From: Datnioides undecimradiatus
Taxonomy: Eukaryota > Chordata > Actinopteri > Lobotiformes > Datnioididae
Direction: 5' to 3'
Assembly: GCA_008933995.1 (NCBI GenBank)
Contig: WARS01000071.1
Location: forward strand, 2,315,047 to 2,379,046
Length of the DNA: 64,000 bases
How positions within the stretch are numbered: the first letter of the stretch is position 1; the number at the start of each line of letters is the position of its first letter. Positions 1 to 11,820 of the stretch are shown piece after piece. The notes beneath the pieces are model-generated. The model was not told the origin of the DNA, made no database searches, and worked only from the letters and a program-made list of their open reading frames with translations. The position numbers and the translations under genes were made by a program.

Positions 1-791
1 GATAGGCCTGTGTTATAAAAGATGGGACGGGTGATAAAAGAGAGGAAGGGAGTGTTTGTCCGTCTTTGCTCTGACACTGCAGGTACACTCTGTGTGTGTG
101 TGTGGTTGTGCATGTGTGTTGTGTGTCTCTCAGAGGTGTGTACACACACACACACACCGTGCACCTGTCAGCGGCGCCACAGTTGGCTGCCTTCCTCAAA
201 CACACACTAACAGAGAGAAGTCGCAGTTTGTCCCGGTGGACAGAGGCGGTACTGCGCCCGGCCTCTTCCCACGCTCCCCGCTGACCGGCGGTTAAAACGA
301 AAACTCTGAGAAACGGTTTAAAAACACAGAAACCGGGCGGCTGAGAGCTTTAAGACCTGAAACCCATGATGCTCTGGGGTTTCTGCCTGTCTCACTCCTC
401 ACTCATGCACATTTCAGGAGTTTAGCGCACACTCTGCGGTGTGTTTGCAGCATCTGAACGTCGTTATTAATGTTCCTGAGTAAGATGTTTTATGGGACAG
501 GACGACCCGGGTTCGAGCATCCAGGAGCAGCCAACTGATGAATCAGTGTTAGTTTCACTTCAGGCTGTTTGCATCATGGCAGCGCGTCGTCGTCATGTTA
601 TCGACACGACTGTCGACTGTGAAATAAGACTTTTACCCAGAGTGCCGCTTGATAAACAGGAACCAGGTCGCGTGCAGCTGTTAATCAGTGTTTCTAGTGA
701 AGTTGAGCCTTCGCTTCAGTTCATGTACCGACTTCCTGTCATTCTGCATTTCCTGCTTTCATTCCCAGCATCACAGACCATTCACCCGCTG

Positions 792-827
<36 letters not shown>

Positions 828-951
828 CAGCAGCCCTCTGCCGTCCCTGCGCTGGCAGACACACACACACCCTGGGTCGACAGCTGGAGGCTAAAGTCAG
901 CTGCAGTTTCACCGTTTTAGAGAAATGTAAAAATAACAAACTCATTCAGTC

Positions 952-1030
<79 letters not shown>
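952..1030. repeat. (TGA)n/(TCA)n microsatellite forming a perfect inverted repeat
   Basis: A run of TGA triplets switches at GATC (995-998) to TCA triplets. The two 34-nt arms 963-996 and 997-1030 are exact reverse complements with no spacer. Confidence 0.95.
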
Positions 1031-1306
1031 TGACCCATTTGCACACACACGCATTCAACTGTGTGTGTGTGCATCCGAGTTCACCTCTTCGCGTGCATGT
1101 GTCTCTGCGCGCTTTCCCTGGCTGCACGCCATGCGCCCATCACCGCAGCGACCACACAGCGCGCGTCCATTTCTCCACCTACGGCCGCGCTTTTCTACCC
1201 ATTCCCGGTCGACGCGCCCCGAAACGATCGATCTGGACGAACTTAAGGAACTTCACTGCTGAAGATCCTCCTGCAACATCATCTGCAAACGCACAGAGCT
1301 GACAAA

Positions 1307-1307
<1 letters not shown>

Positions 1308-1332
<25 letters not shown>
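1308..1332. repeat. (TG)n microsatellite
   Basis: An uninterrupted TG dinucleotide run of about 12 units upstream of rgs19. Confidence 0.9.
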
Positions 1333-1337
<5 letters not shown>

Positions 1338-1434
1338 TCATGTTTGTGTGTGTGATCACAGCTCAATCACATGATGCATCACACTGGCCGGCCTGTCTCC
1401 ATAGCTGCTCTCTTTCACTTCCTCTATTCTCCAC

Positions 1435-1437
<3 letters not shown>

Positions 1438-1469
<32 letters not shown>
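1438..1469. repeat. (TC)n microsatellite
   Basis: About 15 TC units inside a longer pyrimidine-rich stretch (about 1380-1660) with no coding sense. Confidence 0.9.
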
Positions 1470-1472
<3 letters not shown>

Positions 1473-2703
1473 ACCCTCCCTCTAAATTTGTAAATCTCTT
1501 GTTTCCGTCTCTCTCTTCCCCTTTTGCTCTCGAAACCACAATCTTTTAACATCTCGCCCTCTTTTACTCCTCCCCGTATCTCCGAGCTCTCTCGTAATCC
1601 ACTTATTTAATCCCACTTTTGACTCTTCGCCTCTGGTTTTTCCCTTTTTTCCGCCCCGGTCGCTCCGCCCTCCGACGGGTAAAGGAAGAGAATAGGAAAT
1701 GCCGACTCGGACGTGATCTGCTCGCTCGTCATAATCTAAATCCAAAGCAGCTCCGTGTATTTACAATCCAACAAATGCACTTTGTTCAAAAAGCCTGTTG
1801 AGACTATCTATTGTTTGCCTCCACACACACACACACACACACACACAGGATGATGCACAGGTGCCACCTTTGGTGTGATTACAGTAAACAATGATGTTCG
1901 CGGTAACGCCGCTTTTAGCCTCGCTGGTGTCAGAGCTCGAGTTTCTTCGTGTTCACACACACATTCTGTGTGAAACGCGTCGACTCTGTTAAATTCAGAT
2001 CTTCACATTATTATTTTTATAATTTACAGACTTTAAACTCTTATTTCTGTCTGTGTGAGCTGAAAATCATCTGTTGTCAATGAAAACTGATAAAAAGTGT
2101 CTGAAGATCAAACAATAAACACAAATTTGTGTTTTCCCCCCCGTCATGACCCCGTCAATCCTCCGGACAGCTATCCACATCAGTCATGTGACCCGTAGTT
2201 CAAACTGCAGGAGCTCCGCCTCCACCTGCACGATGCTGGCTGCGCGTCGTTGCATCTGTGGTAACAATCCATGGAAATGTGATCACACAGCTGCTGTTAG
2301 CATCTATTGCTGTCGAGCTAGCGTGTTAGCATTGGCACTTTATAACAGCTGCCCTTCCTGTGCAACTACCCTGCTGCAGCTTTAGCAAAACGTGCGTGTG
2401 CAGGCGGAGCACGTGCAGGTCTGCAGGTGCTGCCAGTGCATTTGATTTATTGATTACTTTCAGGATGTAAACAGATGTTAAATAATAAAAACAGAAAAAT
2501 GCATCTCAGACACTTCACCAACAAACCACGATGTTAGTATTTCTGTGTATTTGGATACTTTTACTCGAGTAATTGTACTCTGTGATACTTCTTCCTTCAC
2601 TGCAAACGGCTCACAACAGTTCAGAGGAAGTCACAGCGTCCCTCTCTCTCTCTCCCTGCAGTACACAGGCCCGATCCCGGCCGAGCGAGGGGGCGAGCTG
2701 GCC

Positions 2704-2834
2704 ATGGGGGGAGGTCGCAGCGAGACCTCTGCACTGAGCGGGACGGGAGGGGGGCGGGGGATGACCACTACCCAGAATTCCCAACGGCCCAACGCCTGCT
2801 GCTTCTGCTGGTGCTGCTGTTGCAGCTGCTCATG
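2704..2834 (+). CDS. rgs19: rgs19 coding exon 1 (cysteine string)
   Basis: The exon itself begins at 2661 after a pyrimidine-rich acceptor ending CTGCAG. It encodes residues 1-43 plus two bases of Trp44 and ends at a GTAGGC donor. Residues 32-42 hold eight cysteines with Phe and Trp between them, the palmitoylation string of the RZ subfamily. A CA microsatellite starts only a few bases after the donor. Confidence 0.92.
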
Positions 2835-3074
2835 GTAGGCGACACACACACACACACACACAGACACACACACACACAGTATTTGTGCACACAAACCCTT
2901 GCACACACTGTTATGTACTTCTTATGTAAGCAAACACACACACACACACACACACCTGCTCTCTGGAAGTTCTGCGGTCCAGTTAACACAGCTGACACAC
3001 AGCTGCTGCAAGATACTCAGAGATCTGACAACGCGTGTTGTGTCAGTAAAACCTGTGTGTGACCAGTGCTTGTA

Positions 3075-3119
<45 letters not shown>

Positions 3120-3992
3120 TCCTGATGGTTTGCTCATTTATAGAGAACCATGCAACGAGCACCTACTAAAGCCTGGTTTTAGTTCCTGGGTGTTACAGCT
3201 GTGCTGCTGCAGATGCATCCGTTGCACAGGTGTGTCTGCAGCGCCGGCTGCTTGTCTGTCTGCTGTGGGGTGTTTCTGAAACTGAGCGGGTTACCGAGCG
3301 TTTTATCTCTTCGTCTCTTGCAACAATCGCTACCGGCGGCAGAGACATGAAGGAGGAAACACAAGCGGCTGCAAACCGACCAATCACAGCTCCTGTGGTT
3401 TCCACCCAGCATGCTCTCAGCCTCAGAGGCATTGAGACATATTTTATAAAAGAGTTACACATCAGCACCGGCGGGGCCTTTGGTTCATCCTGGCTACACA
3501 CACACACACACACACACACACACGGGACATAGATCGGGCAAACCTGCTCATAGTCACACACCCTGAGTCTCCAGGCATTAGTCAGACAGTAACTGTTCAG
3601 TGATTAGGTCTATAAAGTTCCCACTGGGGAACTAATTATTTATAGCTCTCTCTGTCTGTCAGTGTTACACACACACACACACACACACACACTAACCTGT
3701 AGCTGCAGCTTTACCCTGCAGTTAACACGACAGTGCTTAGTGTTTCCATACCAGTCACATCATCCTGGGTGATTGTACATGTGTTTATAGCTCTGAGAGG
3801 AGAATGTGTGTGTGTGTGTGTGCGTGTGTGCGTGTGTGTGTGCGTGTTTCCTGTCTGAAAGCCGTTTTATCATGTCAGTCTCACCGTCAGGAATGAAGAG
3901 GAGAGGCGGAGGCGGAGCAGGAGGAAGAGAATATCACAGGACACCAAGATGGAAACCATACCAAACTGTGAAGCTTGGTGAGCCTGCAGCGC

Positions 3993-4026
<34 letters not shown>

Positions 4027-4324
4027 TGATCAGCTAGCTGTTGCACAAAGAACAACAATTAGCTTTTGATGCAGATGCAGGAATCACATGCAGTGTTCAT
4101 GACACCCTAGAAAACCCAGTTTCTTAATGAATGTAGCATGCTAATAATGTGTGTGTGTAGCATGCTAATAGTGTGTGTTCATATATATGTAGCATGCTAA
4201 TAATGTGTGTGTGTATATGTAGAATGCTAATAATGTGTGTGTGTGTGTATAGCATGCTAATAATGCGTGTGTGTATATGTACCATGCTAATAGTGTGTGT
4301 TCACATATATGTAGCATGCTAATA

Positions 4325-4362
<38 letters not shown>

Positions 4363-5809
4363 AGCATGCTAATAATGTGTGTGTATGTATATATAGCACG
4401 CTAATACCCGTACATGTAGCATGTCACCTGCATGTCCAGACACTGTCACTTCAACATTAGGACCTGTTAGCATGCTTCTAGGTATGCTATAACATGCTAA
4501 CAGTTTGCAATTTAGGATCCCTTTAGTACAGATTAGCATGATTTCAATGGCGACGCTCTGCATGCACATGTTGAACTGGAGGTCATCCTGGCATTAGCGT
4601 TCATCCTCTGGGGACCTTGAATCTTCCTGTCACTACGTGTGTTTTAGTGCAGATGTAAATTCAGATAACTTGGTGTTGTTGTGACTTTAATAATCTAAGA
4701 AACGAGCTGTGTTTCCACTCGTCCCTCCTCAGCACCAAACCCTCAGTGGAGGAGATCCGGCTGTGGTCTCAGTCCTTCGACAAGCTGATGAGGAACCCGG
4801 CGGGTCGAAACGTTTTCCGGGAGTTCCTGCGGACGGAGTACAGCGAGGAGAACATGCTGTTCTGGCTGGCCTGCGAAGACCTCAAACAGGAAATCAACAA
4901 GAGCGCCATCGAGGAGAAAGCGCGCTCCATCTACGAGGACTACATTTCCATATTGTCGCCAAAAGAGGTGGGAGAGCCGCCGGCTTGTCTAAAGGGATAG
5001 TTCGGGGGTTTTGAAGTTTAGAGAAGCAGCAGCTCAATGTTTTTTAGCTTAAAAAGCAAAAATAAAGTCAGGATGTGCTGATTTACCGCCACCTCAGTCG
5101 AACAAACTGACCAATCGAGGCAGCAGCAGACCAGCAGCTCCCGTTTTTATCAGTGGAGTCAGGTGGATTCGAAAAGATGGACGTAACGGCTCGGGTTTGC
5201 CATTTTTAGTTGATGTCTGACGGAAAATCTTCTAAATATAACATTAAATGCAAAGTGGTGCTTTGTGCAGGATGAATTAGGGATGCTGCATGTTTCAAAA
5301 GTGATTTTGTTTGTTTTCTTTGCATCCTGCTCTCCAGATGATGAACCCTTCAGGACCTAACTTGACTTTTGTTCCGTCAAACACAGCAAAGTTTTTGCTT
5401 CTTTTTGCAGTTTCGCTGCGTTTCTTTGTCGCAGATGACATTAAATTAAATATTTGGGGTTTTGAAATGTCGTGTAGACACACGAGGCACATGACGACAC
5501 CAAGCTGAGCTAAAGGAAAAAGCGTTTTTATTGTTTTCTGGCGTTGCAAAGACGAAATAATGAAGCACAAACACAAGACAAGCGACTGGAGTTTGTGATG
5601 TGTCAGCTGTTCTGCACATGCTCGGTGTTCGCACCGACGGGCCAGTCCGAGAACTGCAAGTCCCACTGATGATCCACTGATTACAGCTGGTTACACATGG
5701 AGACGTACTGTAGTGCACGCACACACACACACACACACACAGGCAGAGTGGAGATGGAGCCTGACAAGGAAAGCCTCCAGCGTTCATACTAAATAAAGCA
5801 ACCACTGTT

Positions 5810-5846
<37 letters not shown>

Positions 5847-6073
5847 CAGTTAAAAATAGCAGAACTTTAACACACTCTCTCCGTGCGTACGTGTGTGTGT
5901 GTGTGTGTGTGCGCGCGCTCTGGCATGTTAAGTCACGGCTGTTGTTTGTATGTGCTTGTATGTACAGCTGTCCGTGTGTGTGTGTGTGTGTGTGCGTGTG
6001 TGTGTGCAACGTGCGTACAGGAACCTATAAATTGCTGCTCTCATCACCTCCTGGCAGTCAATGCTTTTTATAA

Positions 6074-6109
<36 letters not shown>

Positions 6110-6214
6110 AAATGCAGAGATATCCAGACGTGTGAGCTTGGCAGAGAAGATGCATGCCTGGCTGTCTGTCTGCATGTCTGACCTTGGTAGGATGCCTATC
6201 TCTCTTTCCCTGTA

Positions 6215-6262
<48 letters not shown>

Positions 6263-6368
6263 TTTCCTAAATAAGAGCGGAGGGAAAACATAAGAGAAAG
6301 CTTGTCGTTCTATAAATATCTGCTGGTGCTGTGGCTGCAGGGCCACTCTGAGTGTGTGTGTGTGTGTG

Positions 6369-6399
<31 letters not shown>

Positions 6400-7360
6400 T
6401 GCAGCGCTGGTTAACGCTGGTACGTATTCATGACTCTACAGAAGTTATTCAATGACCAAACCACAGCAGACGAAGCTGTAACCACCCTGTGAGTCCAGAT
6501 CCGCCGCTTTCAGCCTGAGAGTCTGAACCTGAATCAGTGAAACACTTAAAAAGATGAATTTGCAGTTTTCAGTTCAGTTTTCCCCTGACACTGAGATAAA
6601 CTTGCTTTTAAACCCGACGTTTGCAGAGAAGGCAGGATGCTTCCTAACTTAATCGCTCTGATACTTGCTCGTGTTCTCCGCGTGTGACTGGAGGACGCCA
6701 CCAGGGGGCAGCACGCAGAGCTCAGACCGCACACAGCACCCAGATCTGAGTTAACGTATATAACTGGTGCATTAGATCTGTTAATGAATCATGCGAGGTG
6801 GTGTGTGGCGTTCGTACACCTGTGCCTCCGAGTGCCCGCCACACAACACAGTAAGCCCGTCCAATCAGCAGAGCGGCCCGCTGTCACCCTGGCAACAGCC
6901 GCCCCCTACTGTTCATGTGCGTATTGCATCTTCTGCAAATCTCCAGCGTCAATCAGACCAAACAACAAGTCACAGAACAAATGAAAACTCATTAGCTGAT
7001 GATCTAAATAATTAGAAGCTGTGGCGTTGGCCGTATTTCCTGCTGTGATCGTCATGGCAACCTTAACGGTTTGCCTAAACTGGCATGTTGCACGCACAGG
7101 TCACTGACTCCCATGAATAGAAACATGCTGAGTTTGCCGTGTCGCCGAAACTAACCCAAGTCTCCCTGCAGGTGAGTCTGGACGCGCGGGTTCGAGAGGT
7201 GATCAACAGGAAGATGCAGGACCCGACGCCGCACGCGTTCGAAGACGCGCAGCTACAGATCTACACGCTGATGCACAGGGACTCCTACCCACGATTCCTC
7301 TCCTCCAACATCTACAAGTCGCTCATTCACGGCGACTCGCGTACCTCCTCCGAGTCCTAG
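2704..7360 (+). CDS. rgs19: rgs19 (GAIP), regulator of G-protein signalling, complete coding region in 4 exons
   Basis: Join 2704-2834, 3891-3977, 4733-4967, 7172-7360: 642 nt, 213 residues (human RGS19 is about 217). Every junction is GT-AG and keeps frame. Order: short Gly/Ser/Thr N-terminus; cysteine string at residues 32-42 (CCFCWCCCCSC), palmitoylated in this family; Arg-rich linker 49-57; RGS domain from about residue 84, with the SEEN motif and the LMHRDSYPRFL helix; C-terminus ending SSES, near the PDZ-binding tail that binds GIPC in mammalian GAIP. RZ-type RGS proteins speed GTP hydrolysis by G-alpha-i/z at Golgi, vesicle and plasma membranes. CSWNEE after the string resembles RGS19 (CSWNQE) rather than RGS17/20 (CSCLTV), and tcea2 next door supports rgs19. 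The ATG at 2704 is the first in its exon and has a Kozak-like context, but the frame stays open upstream to the acceptor at 2660, so an upstream-exon start is possible. Confidence 0.93.
3077..3117. repeat. (GT)n microsatellite in rgs19 intron
   Basis: About 20 GT units in the intron 2835-3890. The same intron also holds CA runs near 2842-2878, 2935-2956, 3497-3523 and 3667-3692. Confidence 0.9.
3891..3977 (+). CDS. rgs19: rgs19 coding exon 2 (basic linker)
   Basis: An 87-nt exon that is easy to miss. The acceptor ends CCGTCAG and the donor is GTGAGC. One base completes Trp44, then 28 codons, then two bases of Cys73. The product links the cysteine string to the RGS domain and aligns with the human RGS19 linker (ERRR start, PNCEAC end against PSCEVC). 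It carries a basic run at residues 49-57 (RRRRSRRKR) that is more strongly charged than I recall for the mammalian protein. Microsatellites flank it on both sides. Confidence 0.88.
4125..4420. repeat. minisatellite of AGCATGCTAATAATGTGTG-type units in rgs19 intron
   Basis: About eight units of a 30-60 bp motif alternate AGCATGCTAATA with TG runs and TATATG. It lies in the intron 3978-4732. Degenerate GCATGCTAA words continue to about 4500. Confidence 0.85.
4733..4967 (+). CDS. rgs19: rgs19 coding exon 3 (first two-thirds of RGS domain)
   Basis: The acceptor ends CCTCCTCAG and the donor is GTGGGA after GAG. One base completes Cys73, then 78 codons (residues 74-151). It contains SQSFDKLM, LRTEYSEENMLFWLACEDL and YEDYISILSPKE, near-identical to RZ-family members. 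The Asn of SEEN is among the residues that stabilise the G-alpha switch regions in RGS domains. Confidence 0.95.
4991..5190 (+). repeat. interspersed repeat (AAAGGGATAGTTCGG family), partial
   Basis: Begins AAAGGGATAGTTCGG just 23 bp after the rgs19 exon 3 donor and runs to a GTTTTTATCAGTGGAGTC word. Both words recur in the same order in tcea2 intron 7 (17098-17525), so this is a shared family. I recognise the start as a common teleost intergenic repeat. Confidence 0.6.
5715..6405. repeat. cluster of seven CA/TG microsatellites
   Basis: In the last rgs19 intron, CA or TG runs lie near 5719-5741, 5812-5844, 5889-5911, 5973-6006, 6077-6107, 6218-6260 and 6353-6400, separated by 40-120 bp of ordinary sequence. 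Confidence 0.9.
6698..6711 (+). promoter_or_regulatory. CTCF-like motif in rgs19 intron
   Basis: CCACCAGGGGGCAG matches the vertebrate CTCF core (CCASYAGRKGGC) exactly. Occupancy cannot be seen from sequence. Confidence 0.4.
7172..7360 (+). CDS. rgs19: rgs19 coding exon 4 (end of RGS domain, stop)
   Basis: The acceptor ends CTCCCTGCAG and the exon enters in phase 0 with VSLDARVREVIN. It encodes residues 152-213 and stops at TAG 7358-7360. It holds the last RGS helices (DAQLQIYTLMHRDSYPRFL) and the tail RTSSES. Confidence 0.95.
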   Translation: MSLDARVREVINRKMQDPTPHAFEDAQLQIYTLMHRDSYPRFLSSNIYKSLIHGDSRTSSES

Positions 7361-7890
7361 TCCCACACACACACACACGCCGCCTCCACCATCACCTCCG
7401 CCTCCACCTCGTCCTCCTCCGGTCCTGCGCTCGCAGGATGGACGCCGGACCATTTCATCGATCCTCGCACGCTCCTCAAGACGTTCCAGAAACGATCCGA
7501 CTCCTCCTCCGCTCACCTTTTTCCTGCTCTTTACTTCTTTTTTCCCATTTTTTCACTCTTTCCTTCCTCCGATCCTCCTCTGATTCATCATCTTTAAGTT
7601 TTTAATGCGTTGAAATCGTTCAGAGGCCTTCAAAACAAAGAAAAGCATCACATTAAAGCAGCAACATCTGAATATTTGTCTGTTGCTACGTGTGAAAAAG
7701 TAACAAATCTTTTAAGTTCAATCAGAAAACAAAGACTTCAAATGTCAAATTTAACATTTTAAGCTTATTAATACTTAAAAAAGGCTCAAATTTAATTTTG
7801 TCCGAACAGAAAAAAATATGAAACGGTGCTGAAACCAGCACGTCACGTCTGGAAATAAATTAAAATAAATAAAATAATGCATGGACTCAG
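7361..7890 (+). other. rgs19: rgs19 3' UTR (proximal form)
   Basis: Sequence after the TAG is CT-rich and then AT-rich. Three overlapping AATAAA hexamers lie at 7854-7873, giving a likely 3' end near 7890. Another well-placed AATAAA at 9157-9162 could serve a longer form. Which is used is inference. Confidence 0.5.
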
Positions 7891-8070
7891 GATGGATTTT
7901 CAGAAATTCCTAAGTTATTTAACTTGATCAGCTTGAACAAAATGAATCTGGACCCTGTAACCGGCTCTTTCTGGAGCTTTCCACCACAAATCTGATTAAT
8001 CTGAACAAACGTTGCTTCAAAAGTGCGGAGAAGCTGAGCAGCTGGACCTCCGGGACCACAGTGCTGGTCT

Positions 8071-8264
8071 TTAAAGGACCAGTGTACAGGATTTAGTGGC
8101 GAGGCTGCAGAGTGCAACCCGCAGCGGCAAAACCAGCAGTTTGTCCTCTATGGGCCACTGTAGGAGCACAGCAGACGTCCTGCACTCATAAAAACATAAT
8201 GGTTTGTCAGTTTCTGTCAGTCGATCCCTTTAAATCCACCACACCGGACCTTTACCATCACGGC
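8071..8264. mobile_element. short non-autonomous inverted-repeat element
   Basis: The left end TTAAAGGACCAGTGT...GGATTTAGTGG is mirrored by the right end AAATCCACCACACCGGACCTTTA, giving imperfect terminal inverted repeats of about 25 bp on a 194-bp unit with no ORF. I recall this end sequence from a very common teleost family whose full copies are longer; this one looks internally deleted. Confidence 0.6.
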
Positions 8265-9156
8265 GGTTCCTTTAATTTGTTTACGACCGAGCTGTGACCA
8301 AGATAAACAGATGAACAGGTGAAAGTGTCGACCCGTGCCTCATCCCGTCTCACTGCTCCACGCTTTACCTCGTTTCTCTTCTTCTGTCCGTCCGCCTCCT
8401 CCCCCTCGCTGCCTCCCGCCTCCTCCCTCACCTCTCCTGTGCTCGCAGCCTGGTCGCAGGAGGAGTCGATCTGGACGCCGGCGTGCGTGGGATCGTCTGC
8501 TGTTACGTGGAGCGTTGGGCGGAGTCGGTGGGGGAAGGGGGCGGGGTGGGATCTACGCCTGTGCCATGGACTCTTAGTGGATTTATACCCCTGTTGCCCC
8601 TCCTCCCCTCATGACCATCCAGTCACCTTTAAGAGCCAATCAAACGGGAGGGGCCGTCTCTGACTTCTGCCCACCTCGCCGCCTCGTTCACTTCATCCCG
8701 GAGGCGAAAGGAGACGCACGCCGTCCGCTTCCTTCCTTCTTTTTCCTTCTCAACTGGAAAACACAGGGTGCTCCCTCCATCCCGCCGCCGCCGCAGCGAC
8801 CACCAAACGCAAAGTTTGTGTCTTATTCTCGCTGTTTTTGTTTATCCCCTCTCTCGTTTGCTGGATCAATCATTTCACTCCCGTGATAAACAAACGGACG
8901 AATGGATGGATGCCACTTCCCTCCGACTACTGATTTACAAACAAGACGAAGTGTCTATTTTTTAAGAGACTACACAGAACGTTTGAATTATGTTGATTTT
9001 TGTTTTGTTTGTTTGTTTGTTTTCTCCCTCTCTCCCCTCTCCCTGGATTATTATTATTATTATTATTTTTGGTTTTTTTGCAAGAAGGAGGAGGTTTCCT
9101 CTGAGACTGTACTGATCCCCACCCGACGCAACACCGCAGACACCACAGACAGGTGC

Positions 9157-9162
9157 AATAAA
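9157..9162 (+). terminator. candidate distal polyadenylation signal
   Basis: AATAAA followed by ACACTGGAGTTTGG and a CA repeat. It could end a long rgs19 3' UTR of about 1.8 kb. Weak evidence. Confidence 0.25.
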
Positions 9163-9177
9163 ACACTGGAGTTTGGC

Positions 9178-9180
<3 letters not shown>

Positions 9181-9222
<42 letters not shown>
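9181..9222. repeat. (CA)21 microsatellite
   Basis: Uninterrupted CA run. Similar runs in this intergenic region lie near 9795-9830, 10940-10961 and 11777-11816. Confidence 0.95.
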
Positions 9223-9225
<3 letters not shown>

Positions 9226-9794
9226 TAAAGTTTGTGTTACTACACTTCCTGTCAGCATGATGCGACCGCGCCCGCCAAAACACCTGAATCTGCATTTATT
9301 TATAATTTTATCATCAAGTCATCACATTTATGACGGCTCACACTTTAAACGTGAACTTTCATTCATTCTGGATTTGTCGCGGCCGCAGCCTCTTTGTTTT
9401 TAAACAGAGAGCCAACCCTCAGATTCGAGAATGGAAAATCTTAGTTTGTTTGAACATCTTCCTGCAGCTTCTCGGGTTTGTTGTCGTTTCCCCGTCTTTA
9501 ATACATTTGACGACTGAACCGTCGAGTGCAGCTTGAGGCAAATGTTTAAACGTAAGATGGGTAAATTATAAAACAAACGAGTTGGAAGACGAGGAAGAGA
9601 GCGATGAAACGAAAACTTTGAAACATGAACCTGTTGTTTTGAGCTCAGCATCTTTAAATGTGGAAAAATATGAGAAATATTCCCGGTAAAATTCGTCAAA
9701 CCCAGGCAGGAGCAAAGACGATGAAACGCTCTCACTCTGCATTAAAGGACGAGTCAGAGCTGAGCTGATAAGTATAGTAACACACACTCACACA

Positions 9795-9833
<39 letters not shown>

Positions 9834-11774
9834 GCACACACCAGGGTGGCCTACCTGGGCACTGCTGCTGCTGACCTCTGCCTCTGTGACCTCTCACCTT
9901 TGACCACGCCACTGTCTGTCGCCCACTCGGACACCTGCTCCTGATTGGCTGCAGGAGGCTGCAGGGCTGAACTGTGGTTGGTCAATTCAGGAAGGGGGGG
10001 TGGGAGGAAATCCCAGGTGCAAAAAAATATAAATATATATATCTAGATATATTAATGAAAAACAACTAATAAAAATTATATATATAGAAAAGATATGTGA
10101 GATGGGATGCTTACACCCAGTGCTTCATGGGAAATGTAGTTTGAGGAAAACAAATGTTTGTAGTTGTCTGCGGAGGCAGAAACAACAGATTTTAAAAAGA
10201 GATGCCCGGCTCTTTGGCGGACCGGCCACTCAGAATGCATTTATCTTAGTATTGTTAATGTTATTTATTTTATATTTTGTTAAAACTGTGATTTTAATTG
10301 TACATATATAAACGGAAACCCTTGAACATCCAACGAGAGGCGGCTTCGTCTGTTCACTGTGTGCGTGTCAGTGCTTCCGGCGGGGGGCAGTGGAACGTGT
10401 GACGACCACGTAAAGTCGTTTCCTCCGATCAGCTCAAACTTATTGATCGTTTATTGATTTATATGAACAGGTGGGATAGCGGGGATCAAAGGCGTCCCGA
10501 GCTGATGATAGCTACTGAAGAACACCCCAAACGCCATGAGCATCATTATTGTGCTTTCCTGCAGCGGCTGTGCATCATTTAAAGTTAATAATGAACCTCT
10601 GTTGGCGGCGGCTGAAGTATTTGATGAATATGCAGCCGAATGGAGTGATCTGAATGTTTCCACATGCACTGTTTCAGGGCTCGGCTGCAGTTTGGTGAGT
10701 ACAAACTTACAACAACGGCACAAAATGGACGAACAAACCGCCGCATCGTCCTTTAGGCGGAGGAGGAAGCAGGGAGCGGCACAGGAAAAAGGCTTTGTCA
10801 CCTTGATTGTGTTTCCTGCAGGCTCACCCTCGGCGGCGGCGAGCCCCTGCAGCTCCTCGCAAACTGCAGCCGCTGTATAAATGTGAGGACGCAAACAGTG
10901 GCGGCGCAGCTAACAGTAGACATTAGCTAGCCTAGCATCACACACACACACACACACACACGACCTAAAGCAAAAACATCAGGTGCCAACATGGCCGCTT
11001 TAATGTTGACGGGCAAGATGACTGAAAATACACAACCTGACAGATAAAAGCTGCTTTATATAATATGAACAATCTGGAACAAAATGTGCAGTTCTTGATA
11101 AAAAGTAGAAGGTAAAGTCTGTGAAAAAGAAAGTTAACTACGATTCCCAAGATGCATTTCAGCGAGAACCATCCAATCAGCAGGCGTACACCTGTATCAC
11201 ACCTGCAGGATGGTGGAAACTGATTTCAGCAGGGGTCACAGCGATGGTTGAATTCAGCATCTACGGCTCCGACTGAGCGGTCTTGCTCCTGGAGGATTAT
11301 GGGTAGTGTAGTTTTCAGAGCTGACAGTATTTTAAACCGGTGGTCCTGTGGTGAGCCTGTATGATCCATAGCTTAATTCAAATCTGAAATGCAAAACTGA
11401 TGCAAGCAACTTCTGCAACAGCAGGAGCAAAGCAACCTGATCCCTCACTGGCTTCCCACCCATTCACACAAAGCATGTTTCCCTCTTGCAGCAACAAATT
11501 TACAGCATTTTATTTTGTCATTTATTATAAAAACTACCAAACTTTATCTTTTTGCGTGCTGCGAGATTTCTGAATTAAAATCTAAATGACTTTATTTGAT
11601 GCTGTGAATAAAAATCGATTTTAATATTCAAAACAAGCAGCGACTTGAGCGTCTTTGAGCCCGTGAATCAGTTTGAGTCGCTGCTCCGAGCTGAAAGTGA
11701 ACATGAACTGAGCGGAGACAGACCCAGCTGCTCTCAGTGTTGATACTCCCAACACTCAGTTCCTAAAGGAAACC

Positions 11775-11776
<2 letters not shown>

Positions 11777-11816
<40 letters not shown>
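11777..11816. repeat. (CA)20 microsatellite
   Basis: Uninterrupted CA run in the rgs19-tcea2 intergenic region. Confidence 0.95.

Positions 11817-11820
<4 letters not shown>

Larger units (their letters stand above)
1..2660 (+). other. 5' flank or first intron of rgs19; no coding exon recognised
   Basis: No ORF here resembles a known protein. CpG-richer patches at about 160-300 and 1080-1270 are candidates for a 5' non-coding exon or promoter, but no donor could be tied to the 2661 acceptor. Microsatellites occupy much of the rest. In mammals OPRL1 lies head to head with RGS19, so its fish counterpart may sit just outside the window. Confidence 0.4.

Noticed and set aside
5446..6009. 187-residue minus-strand open frame in an rgs19 intron
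   Set aside because: Cys-Val/Thr-His repeat artefact from microsatellites.
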